Notes under the pieces: model-generated
What the model was told of the DNA's origin: nothing
Seen by the model: the letters and a program-made list of their open reading frames with translations, nothing else
The model's database searches: none
In this document: positions 53,164 to 60,356 of the stretch, piece after piece
Layout: each line of letters opens with the position of its first letter
Position numbering within the stretch: the first letter of the stretch is position 1
Program-made: the position numbers and the translations under genes
NCBI GenBank assembly: GCA_016788635.1
Contig: JAEUSU010000027.1
Coordinates: 1-64,000, forward strand
Origin: Flavobacteriales bacterium
Lineage (GTDB): Bacteria > Bacteroidota > Bacteroidia > Flavobacteriales_F > PHOS-HE28
Direction of reading: 5' to 3'
Length of the DNA: 64,000 nt

Positions 53164-53577
53164 TCAGAAGCCCGCCTTGATATAGCTCCAACCCTCCTCC
53201 TGCCGCTCCACGATGTGGATGATGCCGGCTTTCACGAAGCCCGCTTCCGGAAGGACCTTGTTGCGGTCGAGGTCCCGCTCGCGAATGGTGTTCTCACAGG
53301 CGGTGAACACGATGCCCCTGGCGGCGAATTCCTTCACCTTCTTCTGCACGGTGCTGCGATCGCGCATGAGCAAATCCATCCCGGGACCGTGGCACACCAC
53401 TTCGAGCTTCATGGTGGGTGCGGCCTCCAGCATGTTGCCGAACTGTTTCATCAGATTCTTGTGCACCAGGGTGTCGCCGCTCGTGAGCTGCATCACAATG
53501 TGGTGTTGACGGGGTTGCTCCTGTGCATGGGCGATGCTACCGCCCAGGATGGCGAGAAGAAGGATCCACGTTTTCAT
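53164..53577 (-). CDS. Secreted DsrE/DsrF-like protein
   Basis: The ATG at 53577 gives 137 residues with a signal peptide cut after AHAQ (residue 19). The mature domain is a DsrE-like alpha/beta fold with Cys62 (VVCHGPG) and Cys94 (FTACENT); the second is the family-type acceptor cysteine in the ACxNT pattern. Cytosolic DsrE and TusD relatives carry sulfur as persulfide. A periplasmic version in a thiosulfate cluster could be a sulfane-sulfur carrier. It follows the SoxB-like gene after 53 bases and precedes the porin. Confidence 0.88.
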   Translation of the reverse strand: MKTWILLLAILGGSIAHAQEQPRQHHIVMQLTSGDTLVHKNLMKQFGNMLEAAPTMKLEVVCHGPGMDLLMRDRSTVQKKVKEFAARGIVFTACENTIRERDLDRNKVLPEAGFVKAGIIHIVERQEEGWSYIKAGF

Positions 53578-53630
53578 GGAGTGAAGGTCTTGAATTGGCA
53601 ACGGCACGAACGTGACGTGTGTCACGATGC

Positions 53631-55418
53631 TCACCGGAACTCGTAGTCGTAGCCTTCCAGCTGGCTCAAAAGTGACTGCGGTGCATCGGTGGCGGTGATG
53701 CGGCCCTCCACCTTGGGCGCCACCGGGCTGAACTTGCCGAAGTATTCGCGCAGGATGGTGTGCATGGTGATCCCCGCCAGTCGCGGGTTGCGCACGTGCT
53801 CCAGGCGGCACAGCACATGGTCCGGGTCGCCCTCGCGCTCACAGGCCGCGATGGTGTAGTACTTCTCCAGGTCGATGGGCCTGCCGCCCACCTTGATCCA
53901 GATCACGCGCTTGCCCAGATCGTTGTGCATGGTGAAGTTGGCCGTCATGCCCTTGAAGCGGACCACCCAACCACCGAAGCGCTTGGCGGGGTCCTTCGCG
54001 AACACATTGTGCAACTCCTTCTCGAGCCAGTCCCAGATCTGCCGGCCGGTGGCCTCGCCATACTTGGTATCGCTGTCCACCGGGATCATGCTCCACAAGT
54101 GGTCGTTGGTGATGGGCGTGGGCGTCTTCCCGTCGGCCACAATGGGCGGGCAGAAGCGGAAGCCGTTGCTGATGGCGATGTCGGGCTTGAGTTTCCACAT
54201 GAGCGCATCGGTGATGAGGTTGTCCATCGGGTTCTCGATCACGTAGTAGCGCACCAGCGTGTTCTTCGTGCTGCCCACCACTTTGCTCAAGTGCTCCTTG
54301 TATGGAGCGCTGACTTCATCCACCAGCGTGAGCATGCCCTTGTCCGCCGGGTATTTCTCGGGGTCCACATCGAGCAGGTCGTAGTGGCTGTCCTTCACGG
54401 CGCCGCCTTCCACTACCACATCCAATCGCGCCAGGAATGATCCAAAGGCGCCGGGTTCCACCACCTTGCTGTATCTGGCATCGATGGGTTTGCGCACACG
54501 TTCGTGGGTGTCAGCGCCGAGGATGAGGTCCGCGCCTTCGACCTCAGGCTTGTTGGCGAGGTCCACCTGCTGCGCCAGGCCCATGTGGGTCACCAGGAAG
54601 ACCATGGCGCACTGCTCGTAATCGCGCAGGATGCGGATGTACTTAGCCACGTTCACCTCGGGTTTCGTGAACTTGATGCCGCAGCTGTAGGCGGGCGATT
54701 GGCGCTTGGGCGTGAGCGGGTCGTTGTAGCCGATGAAGCCGATCTTGATGCCGGCGATGATGCGGGTCCAATACGGCTGGAAGATCATCTCGCCCACGAG
54801 GTCGGCATGGGGGTCGGGCAGGGTTCCGCAGTACTCGGCCTGTTGCTCATGCCACATGTTGGCGCACACCTTGGCCGCGCGGTAGCCGCCGAGGTCCTTC
54901 AGCATGTTCTCCTTGCCATACACCACCTCCCAATTGCCGGGCAGGATCAGGTCGTAGCCGATGCTGTTCATGAGCGGCACGATGGCGCGGCCCTCGCTCT
55001 TGGCCGCCACACCACCGCCTTGGAAGCAGTCGCCGCCGTCGATCACCAGGGTGTTCACCGGATCTTCGTTGCGCAGTGTGTCGATCATGGTCTTTAGCAC
55101 GCCGAAGCCGCCGCGCTTCTTGTACACCGGCTTGCCATCCTCCAGGAAGAACTCGTCGTGCGTGTGCAACTGCGCGTGGATGTCGCTGGTGAAGAGGATG
55201 GTGAACTTGTCCGCCTTGCCCGTGCGGATGGTCGTGCTGCGCAGAATCTCTTCGCGGCCTCGCGCATCGCCCAGCGCGCCCATGGCCACCGTGGGTCCGA
55301 GCGTCAGGCCCGCGCCCAACGCGCCAAGCGACTTCAATGCTTGCCGGCGGCTCACGCCATGGGCCTCTTCATCATGGTTGCCGCACGTGCAGCCTGGCGG
55401 GTGATGGATCTCGCTCAT
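53631..55418 (-). CDS. SoxB-like metallophosphatase/5'-nucleotidase-family protein with Tat-type signal
   Basis: The 595-residue protein has a Cys/His-rich N-terminal tip (GCTCGNHDEE, residues 9-18), then SRRQALKSLGALGAG (23-37), a twin-arginine-type signal. The metal site has SDIHAQ (Asp79, His81), DGGD (127-130), GNWE (161-164), VTHMG (His278) and GADTH (301-305). In ordinary 5'-nucleotidases the third motif is GNH[DE] and the last GGHTH. Both are altered here, in the manner of SoxB, whose motif I recall as GHWE. The C-terminal domain (DIAISNGFRF, NLITDAL) also resembles SoxB, the manganese-dependent thiosulfohydrolase. A SoxYZ carrier gene is not nearby. Its start overlaps the TsdA-like stop by four bases. 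Confidence 0.82.
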   Translation of the reverse strand: MSEIHHPPGCTCGNHDEEAHGVSRRQALKSLGALGAGLTLGPTVAMGALGDARGREEILRSTTIRTGKADKFTILFTSDIHAQLHTHDEFFLEDGKPVYKKRGGFGVLKTMIDTLRNEDPVNTLVIDGGDCFQGGGVAAKSEGRAIVPLMNSIGYDLILPGNWEVVYGKENMLKDLGGYRAAKVCANMWHEQQAEYCGTLPDPHADLVGEMIFQPYWTRIIAGIKIGFIGYNDPLTPKRQSPAYSCGIKFTKPEVNVAKYIRILRDYEQCAMVFLVTHMGLAQQVDLANKPEVEGADLILGADTHERVRKPIDARYSKVVEPGAFGSFLARLDVVVEGGAVKDSHYDLLDVDPEKYPADKGMLTLVDEVSAPYKEHLSKVVGSTKNTLVRYYVIENPMDNLITDALMWKLKPDIAISNGFRFCPPIVADGKTPTPITNDHLWSMIPVDSDTKYGEATGRQIWDWLEKELHNVFAKDPAKRFGGWVVRFKGMTANFTMHNDLGKRVIWIKVGGRPIDLEKYYTIAACEREGDPDHVLCRLEHVRNPRLAGITMHTILREYFGKFSPVAPKVEGRITATDAPQSLLSQLEGYDYEFR

Positions 55419-56506
55419 GGTTTTTTGTATTGCGCGGCAATTGGCCCAAAGGGGCCGAATTTGTGCTGTGTCTCGGGAAAGGTGTCCGTGAAAGGCCCGA
55501 AGGGATGGTCCACGGGTTTCAAGCGGATGTCGGGCCAGTCATTCGAAAGGTCAGCACCGGGATGCGTCTGTGCGTTCACGTAGGCGGCCACGTCCCATGC
55601 CTCTTCGTCGGAAAGCTGGGGGGCCTCATGCGTCACACCTTGCGGCATGTTGTTCTTCACATAGCCTGCGAACCGGCTGAGGCGATAGAGCCCAGCGCCA
55701 CTGTTGTAGCTGAGCGGCCCCCATAAGGGCGGATACTGGTAGGTGAGACCATCGTCCTGCAGCAGGCCTTGACCATCCGCACCATGGCAGCTCACGCACT
55801 TCGCCTCGAAGACCGACCTGCCACGCTCCGGATCGGCAGGCCGGTCCATGAAAGGCAGTTCGGCGATGCCGCTACCCTTAGGTCGCTGTCCTCGGGCGAT
55901 ACCACTGCCGAGCCATTCCAGGTAGGCCAGGATGGCACGCATCTCGCGTCCGGTGCTATCGAGCGCGGTGCCGTTGAGGCTGCGCTCCACGCAATCGTTC
56001 ACGCGCTTCGCCACGGTCTCTGTGGCGCCGCTGCGGGCGCGGAATTTCGGGTAGGTGCTCCACACGGCGCCGTAATTGTTGCCCCAGGGCTTGGTACCGG
56101 CATCCAGGTGACAGCTCTGGCAGTTGAGCGCATTGGTGTTCTGCATCACGGTGCCATGGGGGCCGATGTATCGTGAGGTGTTCACGACAAGTTCGCGCCC
56201 GTAGCGGACCAGTTCGCGCTGGTCCCTGTCCAGATGGATGAGCCGTGTGGTATCGGCACCCAACCACAGGCTGTCCGGCCCAAAGAGCGCGGCCTGCGGG
56301 GGTGTGGGCTCGAACCAACTGCGCGGCATCACCAGCTGTGCCACCACCACGATCAGGATCGCCCGAACGATGCGCCTGGACCAACGCATGTCATGGGCCA
56401 TCGGCTGTCCTGTGCGCTCACGGATGAGCTGCAAGGCATCATCGACGACGTGCATCACCACGAGCACCAGCACGGTGGTGAGCACGATGAGGAGAGGGTT
56501 CAGCAT
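55415..56506 (-). CDS. tsdA: TsdA-like dihaem cytochrome c (thiosulfate dehydrogenase family)
   Basis: The 363-residue protein has two N-terminal hydrophobic segments (about 4-20 and 48-61) that anchor it to the membrane, then a periplasmic dihaem domain. Haem 1 binds at CQSCH (129-133) in NALNCQSCHLDAG, and Cys172 in VNDCVERSLNG is the unusual axial cysteine ligand described for TsdA. Haem 2 binds at CVSCH (237-241) with Met287 (NNMPQG) as probable axial ligand. TsdA couples two thiosulfates into tetrathionate (or the reverse); the related SoxA uses the same Cys-ligated haem. It overlaps the SoxB-like start (ATGA), so both are made together. Confidence 0.88.
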   Translation of the reverse strand: MLNPLLIVLTTVLVLVVMHVVDDALQLIRERTGQPMAHDMRWSRRIVRAILIVVVAQLVMPRSWFEPTPPQAALFGPDSLWLGADTTRLIHLDRDQRELVRYGRELVVNTSRYIGPHGTVMQNTNALNCQSCHLDAGTKPWGNNYGAVWSTYPKFRARSGATETVAKRVNDCVERSLNGTALDSTGREMRAILAYLEWLGSGIARGQRPKGSGIAELPFMDRPADPERGRSVFEAKCVSCHGADGQGLLQDDGLTYQYPPLWGPLSYNSGAGLYRLSRFAGYVKNNMPQGVTHEAPQLSDEEAWDVAAYVNAQTHPGADLSNDWPDIRLKPVDHPFGPFTDTFPETQHKFGPFGPIAAQYKKP

Positions 56507-56545
56507 GACCTGTATGGTTCGGTCACGTACTTCCGTGCATCCCGG

Positions 56546-57064
56546 TCAGTGCGGAAGTTTCTCGCGGAAGGCGCCGTAAACGTATGTGCCCAGCAAGGCG
56601 CTGAGAAAGGTGACGATGATGACCGAATAGCCCGCACCGATCTGTGCGAAGAGCGGGCCGGGGCATGCGCCGGTGATGGCCCAGCCCAGGCCGAAGATGA
56701 GCCCGCCAAACACTTGACCCTTGTTGAAGGTCTTTGCCGGAATGTGGATCTCTTCTCCATAGATGGTGCGCGCCTTCATTCTCCGGATGATCAGTACGCT
56801 GATCAAGCCGACCATCACCGCCGTGCCGATGACGCCATACATGTGGAAGCTCTCGAAGCGGAACATCTCCTGGATCCGGAACCAGCTCACGATCTCCGCC
56901 TTCACGAACACGATCCCGAAGAGGATACCCCAGGCGGCGTATTTGAAGTTGTACCACCACGGGTGATCGAGCGTGCTCTCATTCACGCAGATGGAATCCT
57001 GCTCGCGGGTTTGCAGATCGGCCATGGCCTCGGCCGAAGGTGCTTGATGGATCTCGTTCTGCAT
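56546..57064 (-). CDS. YeeE/YedE-family half-transporter (GACPGP type)
   Basis: The 172-residue protein has a soluble N-terminal tail with a His/Trp-rich stretch (about residues 33-40) and four membrane segments. The key motif GACPGP with Cys134 lies before the last helix. YeeE/TsuA transporters take up thiosulfate through conserved membrane cysteines. The short form here is a half-length protein (DUF6691-like), and the second half is probably the next gene upstream, whose stop is three bases away. Confidence 0.85.
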   Translation of the reverse strand: MQNEIHQAPSAEAMADLQTREQDSICVNESTLDHPWWYNFKYAAWGILFGIVFVKAEIVSWFRIQEMFRFESFHMYGVIGTAVMVGLISVLIIRRMKARTIYGEEIHIPAKTFNKGQVFGGLIFGLGWAITGACPGPLFAQIGAGYSVIIVTFLSALLGTYVYGAFREKLPH

Positions 57065-57067
57065 GGC

Positions 57068-57631
57068 TTAGAGCGTGAGGAGGTAGGGTAGTATCAACCA
57101 GGTCATGGCGATGCCACCGACCATGAACATCACGGTGGCCACCAGGCTGGGCCACTGAAGGCTGCTGAGGCCCATGATGGCGTGGCCACTGGTGCAGCCG
57201 CCCGCGTAGCGCGTACCAAAGCCCACCAGGAATCCGCCGATGACGAAGAAGACCAGGCCTCGCACCGTGAAGAGCTGCTCCCAGCTGAAGATCTCAGCAG
57301 GCGACAAATGGCTGGTGTCGGAGATGCCCTTGGTCGCCAGGTAGGCCTGCGTGGGTTCCGCCAGTGCAATGGGGTTGGGGTCGCTCAGGAAGGTGGCTGC
57401 CAGAAAGGCCCCCGCAGCGATGCCGCCCACGAAGAAGAGGTTCCATGCCTCCTTCCGCCAATCGTACTTGAAGAACTTGATGTCTCCGGGAATGCACGCG
57501 GCACAGAGGTGGCGCAGCGAGCTGCTGATGCCGAAGGTCTTGTTGCCCACGAGCAACAGGTAGGGTACGGTAAGACCGATGAGGGCCCCCGCCACGTACC
57601 AGGGCCAGGGTTGTTTGAGGGTCTCGAGCAT
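57068..57631 (-). CDS. YeeE/YedE-family half-transporter (GGCTSG type)
   Basis: The 187-residue protein has about five membrane segments, Cys43 and Cys46 in HLCAACIPG, and the conserved GFGTRYAGGCTSGHAI with Cys146. This is the YeeE signature for sulfur-compound transport. It is probably the N-terminal half of a split two-gene transporter with the GACPGP gene downstream. The CstB-like gene lies 19 bases upstream. Confidence 0.9.
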   Translation of the reverse strand: MLETLKQPWPWYVAGALIGLTVPYLLLVGNKTFGISSSLRHLCAACIPGDIKFFKYDWRKEAWNLFFVGGIAAGAFLAATFLSDPNPIALAEPTQAYLATKGISDTSHLSPAEIFSWEQLFTVRGLVFFVIGGFLVGFGTRYAGGCTSGHAIMGLSSLQWPSLVATVMFMVGGIAMTWLILPYLLTL

Positions 57632-57650
57632 GGTTGTCAGTTGATCGCGT

Positions 57651-59066
57651 TCACTTGTTCAGCGTACTCGGGCAGACGTAGTCCGTCACCTTCACATCGG
57701 TGTTGTTCTTGATGGCATTGAAGCCACCGGCAACGTCGATGATGTTGTGCCACCCGCGTGCTTTCAGCAGGCTGGCGGCGATCATGCTGCGGTAGCCACC
57801 GGCACAATGGATGTAGTTGGGCTCATCCTTGCTGAAGGCGGCCAGGTGCTGATTGATGTATTGAAGCGATGCATGCCAGGCGCCGTCCACGTGCTCGGCC
57901 TCGTACTCACCGTCCTTGCGCACATCCACCACGCGCAGCTTGCCGGCGTTGAAGCGCTTGGAGAATTCCTCGGCGCTGATGCTCTCGATGGAGTCCACTT
58001 CCTTGCCGCTCGCCTTCCACGCGGCCACACCGCCCTTTAGGAAACCCAGCACGTTGTCATAACCCACACGGGCCAGGCGTGTCACAACTTCATCTTCCAT
58101 TCCCTCATCGGTCACAAGCAGCAACGGGTGTTTTACATCAGGCACCATGGCGCCCACCCAGGGGGCGAAGTCGCCCTTGATGCCGATGTTGATGCTGCGC
58201 GGCACGAAGGCGTCCTTGAAGGTCTGTGCGGGACGGGTATCGAGCACCAACGCACCTTCGGTCTCCGCGACGAGTTCGAACTGGTCGGGGGCGAGGGCGC
58301 GCAGTCCGCGTTCCTTCACGCGGTCCACGCTCTCGATCACGCCCTTGTTCATGGCCACGTTCTGCGGGAAGTAGGCGGGGGGCGGCAGCAGGCCATCGGT
58401 CACTTCCTTGATGAACTGTTCCTTGGTGGCGGCCTTCAGTGCGTAGTTGTTCTGCTTCTGGTTGCCCAGGGTGTCCCAGGTCTCCTTGCTCATGTTCTTG
58501 CCGCAGGCGCTGCCCGCGCCGTGCGCGGGATACACGATCACGTCATCGGGAAGGGGCATGATCTTGTTGTGCAGGCTGTCATAGAGGAAGCCCGCGAGGT
58601 CCTCCTGCGTGAGCGAACCCATTTTCTGCGCCAGATCGGGGCGGCCCACATCGCCGATGAAGAGCGTGTCGCCGCTGAAGATGGCGTTTGGCCTGCCGTT
58701 CTCATCCTTCAGGAGGTAGGTGGTGCTCTCCATGGTGTGGCCCGGGGTGTGCAAGACTGTGATGGTCACCTTGCCCACCTGCAGCACTTCACCATCCTTT
58801 GCGATGTGTGCCTCGAACTGCGGGTTGGCATTGGGCCCGTAAACGATGGGCGCGCCGGTCTTCCTGGACAGGTCCAGATGTCCGCTCACAAAGTCAGCGT
58901 GGAAATGTGTTTCCAGCACGTACTTGATCTTCGCGTTGCTTCTTTCCGCGCGTTCCAGGTAGGGCTTTGTTTCACGCAGCGGATCGATGATCGCGGCCTC
59001 GCCGTCACTCTCGATGTAATAGGCGCCCTGTGCCAGGCAGCCGGTGTAGATCTGTTCGATCTTCAT
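57651..59066 (-). CDS. CstB-like persulfide dioxygenase with pseudo-rhodanese and rhodanese domains
   Basis: The ATG at 59066 gives 471 residues with three domains. The metallo-beta-lactamase-fold persulfide dioxygenase comes first (THFHADFVSGH with His54, His56, Asp58 and His63; His110; Asp133; His182). A rhodanese-like domain follows (about 255-355) that lacks a catalytic cysteine (VTDEGMED at the loop place). A full rhodanese domain ends the protein (about 360-465) with Cys421 in HCAGGYRS. This is the order of Staphylococcus CstB, which converts persulfides to thiosulfate with oxygen. The frame above 59066 is not part of it. Confidence 0.92.
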   Translation of the reverse strand: MKIEQIYTGCLAQGAYYIESDGEAAIIDPLRETKPYLERAERSNAKIKYVLETHFHADFVSGHLDLSRKTGAPIVYGPNANPQFEAHIAKDGEVLQVGKVTITVLHTPGHTMESTTYLLKDENGRPNAIFSGDTLFIGDVGRPDLAQKMGSLTQEDLAGFLYDSLHNKIMPLPDDVIVYPAHGAGSACGKNMSKETWDTLGNQKQNNYALKAATKEQFIKEVTDGLLPPPAYFPQNVAMNKGVIESVDRVKERGLRALAPDQFELVAETEGALVLDTRPAQTFKDAFVPRSINIGIKGDFAPWVGAMVPDVKHPLLLVTDEGMEDEVVTRLARVGYDNVLGFLKGGVAAWKASGKEVDSIESISAEEFSKRFNAGKLRVVDVRKDGEYEAEHVDGAWHASLQYINQHLAAFSKDEPNYIHCAGGYRSMIAASLLKARGWHNIIDVAGGFNAIKNNTDVKVTDYVCPSTLNK

Positions 59067-59119
59067 GGTTGGGTGGGTTGGTTGGTCGGGGCGGCGAATT
59101 CGCCGCCCTTGCTGGGTTG

Positions 59120-59932
59120 CTAGGATAGTTCCGTGAGTTCCCGTCCGATGATGTACACGCCCATCACGAGCACGAACCATCCGAAGGCGGGTTTGAGCTT
59201 TTCGTTAGGAATGTGTTTGCTGAGCATGCTGCCGATAAGGATGCCGCAGATGGCAATGGCACTGAAGATACCGAGGAAGGCCCAGTCGATGGGCTCGTCA
59301 CCTTTGAGATCACCGAGGAAACCGAGCAGGCTCTTCGCGGCAATGATGATGAGCGAGGTGCCCACAGCCTGCTTCATGGGCAGCCTGGCCAGGAGCACCA
59401 ATGCAGGGATGATGAGGAAGCCACCACCCGCGCCCACGAGCCCGGTGATGGTGCCCACCACGAGGCCTTCAGCCAGGATCAGCGGGTAGTTGAATGTTGG
59501 GGGTTGAAGGTTGACCTGGGTGGATGGTCGGGTGTACCGTGGTTTGCGGATCATGCTGTAGGCGGCCGCCACCATCAGCAGAGCGAAGAAGATGAGCATG
59601 CCCAATGCCTTGGAGATGGCCGTGCCCCCAACAGCGAAAAGCGGATCGGGTAGCGCGGGTACGAGCCAGGCGCGTGTGGCATAGACGGCGATGATGCTTG
59701 GAATGCCGAACACGATCGCGGTGCGCCAGTGGATGTTGCCCAGGCGCATGTGGCTGCCACTGCCAATGAGGCTGGTGAGGCCCACGATGAAAAGTGAATA
59801 GGCCGTGGCCAGCACCGCATCCACCTGGAAGAGATAGACCAGGATGGGAACGGTGAGGATGCTGCCACCGCCGCCGATGAGGCCAAGCGACATGCCCATG
59901 AGGACGGCGCCGATGTAACCGAGGATCTCCAT
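59120..59932 (-). CDS. TauE/SafE-family sulfite (sulfonate) exporter
   Basis: The 270-residue protein has eight or so membrane segments in two repeats. The first repeat begins [19 protein letters not shown] and the second [18 protein letters not shown], the paired family signature. TauE/SafE proteins export sulfite or other small anions and protect cells from them. In CstB operons of other bacteria a TauE gene lies beside cstB, as here. It starts 14 bases after the ArsR stop. Confidence 0.93.
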   Translation of the reverse strand: MEILGYIGAVLMGMSLGLIGGGGSILTVPILVYLFQVDAVLATAYSLFIVGLTSLIGSGSHMRLGNIHWRTAIVFGIPSIIAVYATRAWLVPALPDPLFAVGGTAISKALGMLIFFALLMVAAAYSMIRKPRYTRPSTQVNLQPPTFNYPLILAEGLVVGTITGLVGAGGGFLIIPALVLLARLPMKQAVGTSLIIIAAKSLLGFLGDLKGDEPIDWAFLGIFSAIAICGILIGSMLSKHIPNEKLKPAFGWFVLVMGVYIIGRELTELS

Positions 59933-59946
59933 TGGCCTGCCGTGGT

Positions 59947-60261
59947 TCAGAGGTTGGGGCAGCAGTTCTCCAGGCAGTTCACGATCTTCATGAACTCCGG
60001 GCGCTTCATATGCCAGAAGGTGTATTTGCCCTCCCGCTCGAACTCCAGCAAGCCCTTGTCGCGCATAAGCGTGAGGTGTTGGCTGAGAATGGCCTGCTCG
60101 ATGCCGAGCATTTCCTGCAGTTCACGGTTACAGAGCCGCTTGTGATGTCCAAGGGCGTCCAGTATGGCCAGACGTTGCGGATGTGCTGCTGCCCGAAGAA
60201 GTTCACTCGCCTTGGTCAGCTTTTCACTGCCCACGCGTTCATCCAAACTGGTCGTTGCCAT
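59947..60261 (-). CDS. ArsR-family transcriptional repressor, candidate persulfide sensor
   Basis: The ATG at 60261 gives 104 residues; two other in-frame ATGs at 60267 and 60273 are also possible. A winged helix-turn-helix spans about residues 15-90 (RLAILDALGHH, then ELQEMLGIEQAILSQHL). Cys44 (KRLCNRE) lies at the start of the DNA-reading region and Cys96, Cys100 and Cys101 (NCLENCC) close to the C-terminus. SqrR and BigR, ArsR-family sensors of reactive sulfur, use two distant cysteines in such places. It is the first gene of the cluster, so it very probably represses it. The ligand is an inference. Confidence 0.88.
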   Translation of the reverse strand: MATTSLDERVGSEKLTKASELLRAAAHPQRLAILDALGHHKRLCNRELQEMLGIEQAILSQHLTLMRDKGLLEFEREGKYTFWHMKRPEFMKIVNCLENCCPNL

Positions 60262-60283
60262 GCACATGAACATTGAACAGGCG

Positions 60284-60291
60284 CAAAGATA
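60284..60291 (-). promoter_or_regulatory. Promoter -7 box TATCTTTG of the sulfur cluster
   Basis: This exact TAnnTTTG match on the minus strand lies 10-22 bases upstream of the three possible ArsR start codons. With the usual distance the transcript starts near 60280. No -33 TTG box is visible at the expected distance. Confidence 0.7.
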
Positions 60292-60306
60292 TAGCGATAT
60301 CACTAT
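60291..60306. promoter_or_regulatory. Imperfect palindrome ATAGCGATATCACTAT, candidate ArsR operator
   Basis: The 16 bases match their reverse complement at 14 positions (two symmetric mismatches) and touch the -7 box, covering about -11 to -26. ArsR dimers bind this sort of AT-rich palindrome across the promoter and block RNA polymerase. The link to the ArsR product is inferred from position. Confidence 0.6.
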
Positions 60307-60313
60307 TTGTCTA

Positions 60314-60329
60314 TGTGATAAGCATCACG
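60314..60329. promoter_or_regulatory. Crp/Fnr-type palindrome TGTGA-N6-TCACG centred near -41.5
   Basis: GTGAT-AAGC-ATCAC (60315-60328) is a perfect inverted repeat, within TGTGA-N6-TCACG. Counted from the expected start near 60280, its centre is at about -41.5. This is where class II Crp/Fnr activators bind. The absent -33 box fits activator dependence. No Crp/Fnr gene is in the window. Confidence 0.5.
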
Positions 60330-60356
60330 AATGCGACCGGCACCTCGGGACTGGCA

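Larger units (their letters stand above)
50910..60330 (-). other. Sulfur-compound cluster: ArsR, TauE, CstB-like, 2x YeeE/YedE, TsdA-like, SoxB-like, DsrE-like, porin, 2x rhodanese
   Basis: Eleven genes lie on one strand with gaps of 3 to 91 bases and one four-base overlap, flanked by housekeeping genes on both sides (DUF3332 and tRNA on one, rnd on the other). Nine of the eleven belong to families tied to thiosulfate, persulfide or sulfite chemistry. A promoter at 60284-60291 can serve the run down to the porin; a second weak box (GACCTTTG at 51661-51668) may serve the two terminal rhodaneses. Within the cluster there is no SoxA/X, SoxY/Z, SoxC/D or sulfide:quinone reductase. The collective role as a sulfur-oxidation or detoxification unit is an inference. 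Confidence 0.8.

Noticed and set aside
55415-56506. SoxA assignment for the dihaem cytochrome
   Set aside because: The residues around Cys172 and the order of the two haem sites fit TsdA better, and no SoxX partner is adjacent. The two families are related, so this is a preference rather than proof.
50910-60330. Sulfur cluster considered as a recent mobile island with attachment sites
   Set aside because: The adjacent tRNA-Glu suggests a possible insertion site, but no integrase, direct repeat of the tRNA end or insertion sequence is visible, and composition looks like the neighbours by eye.
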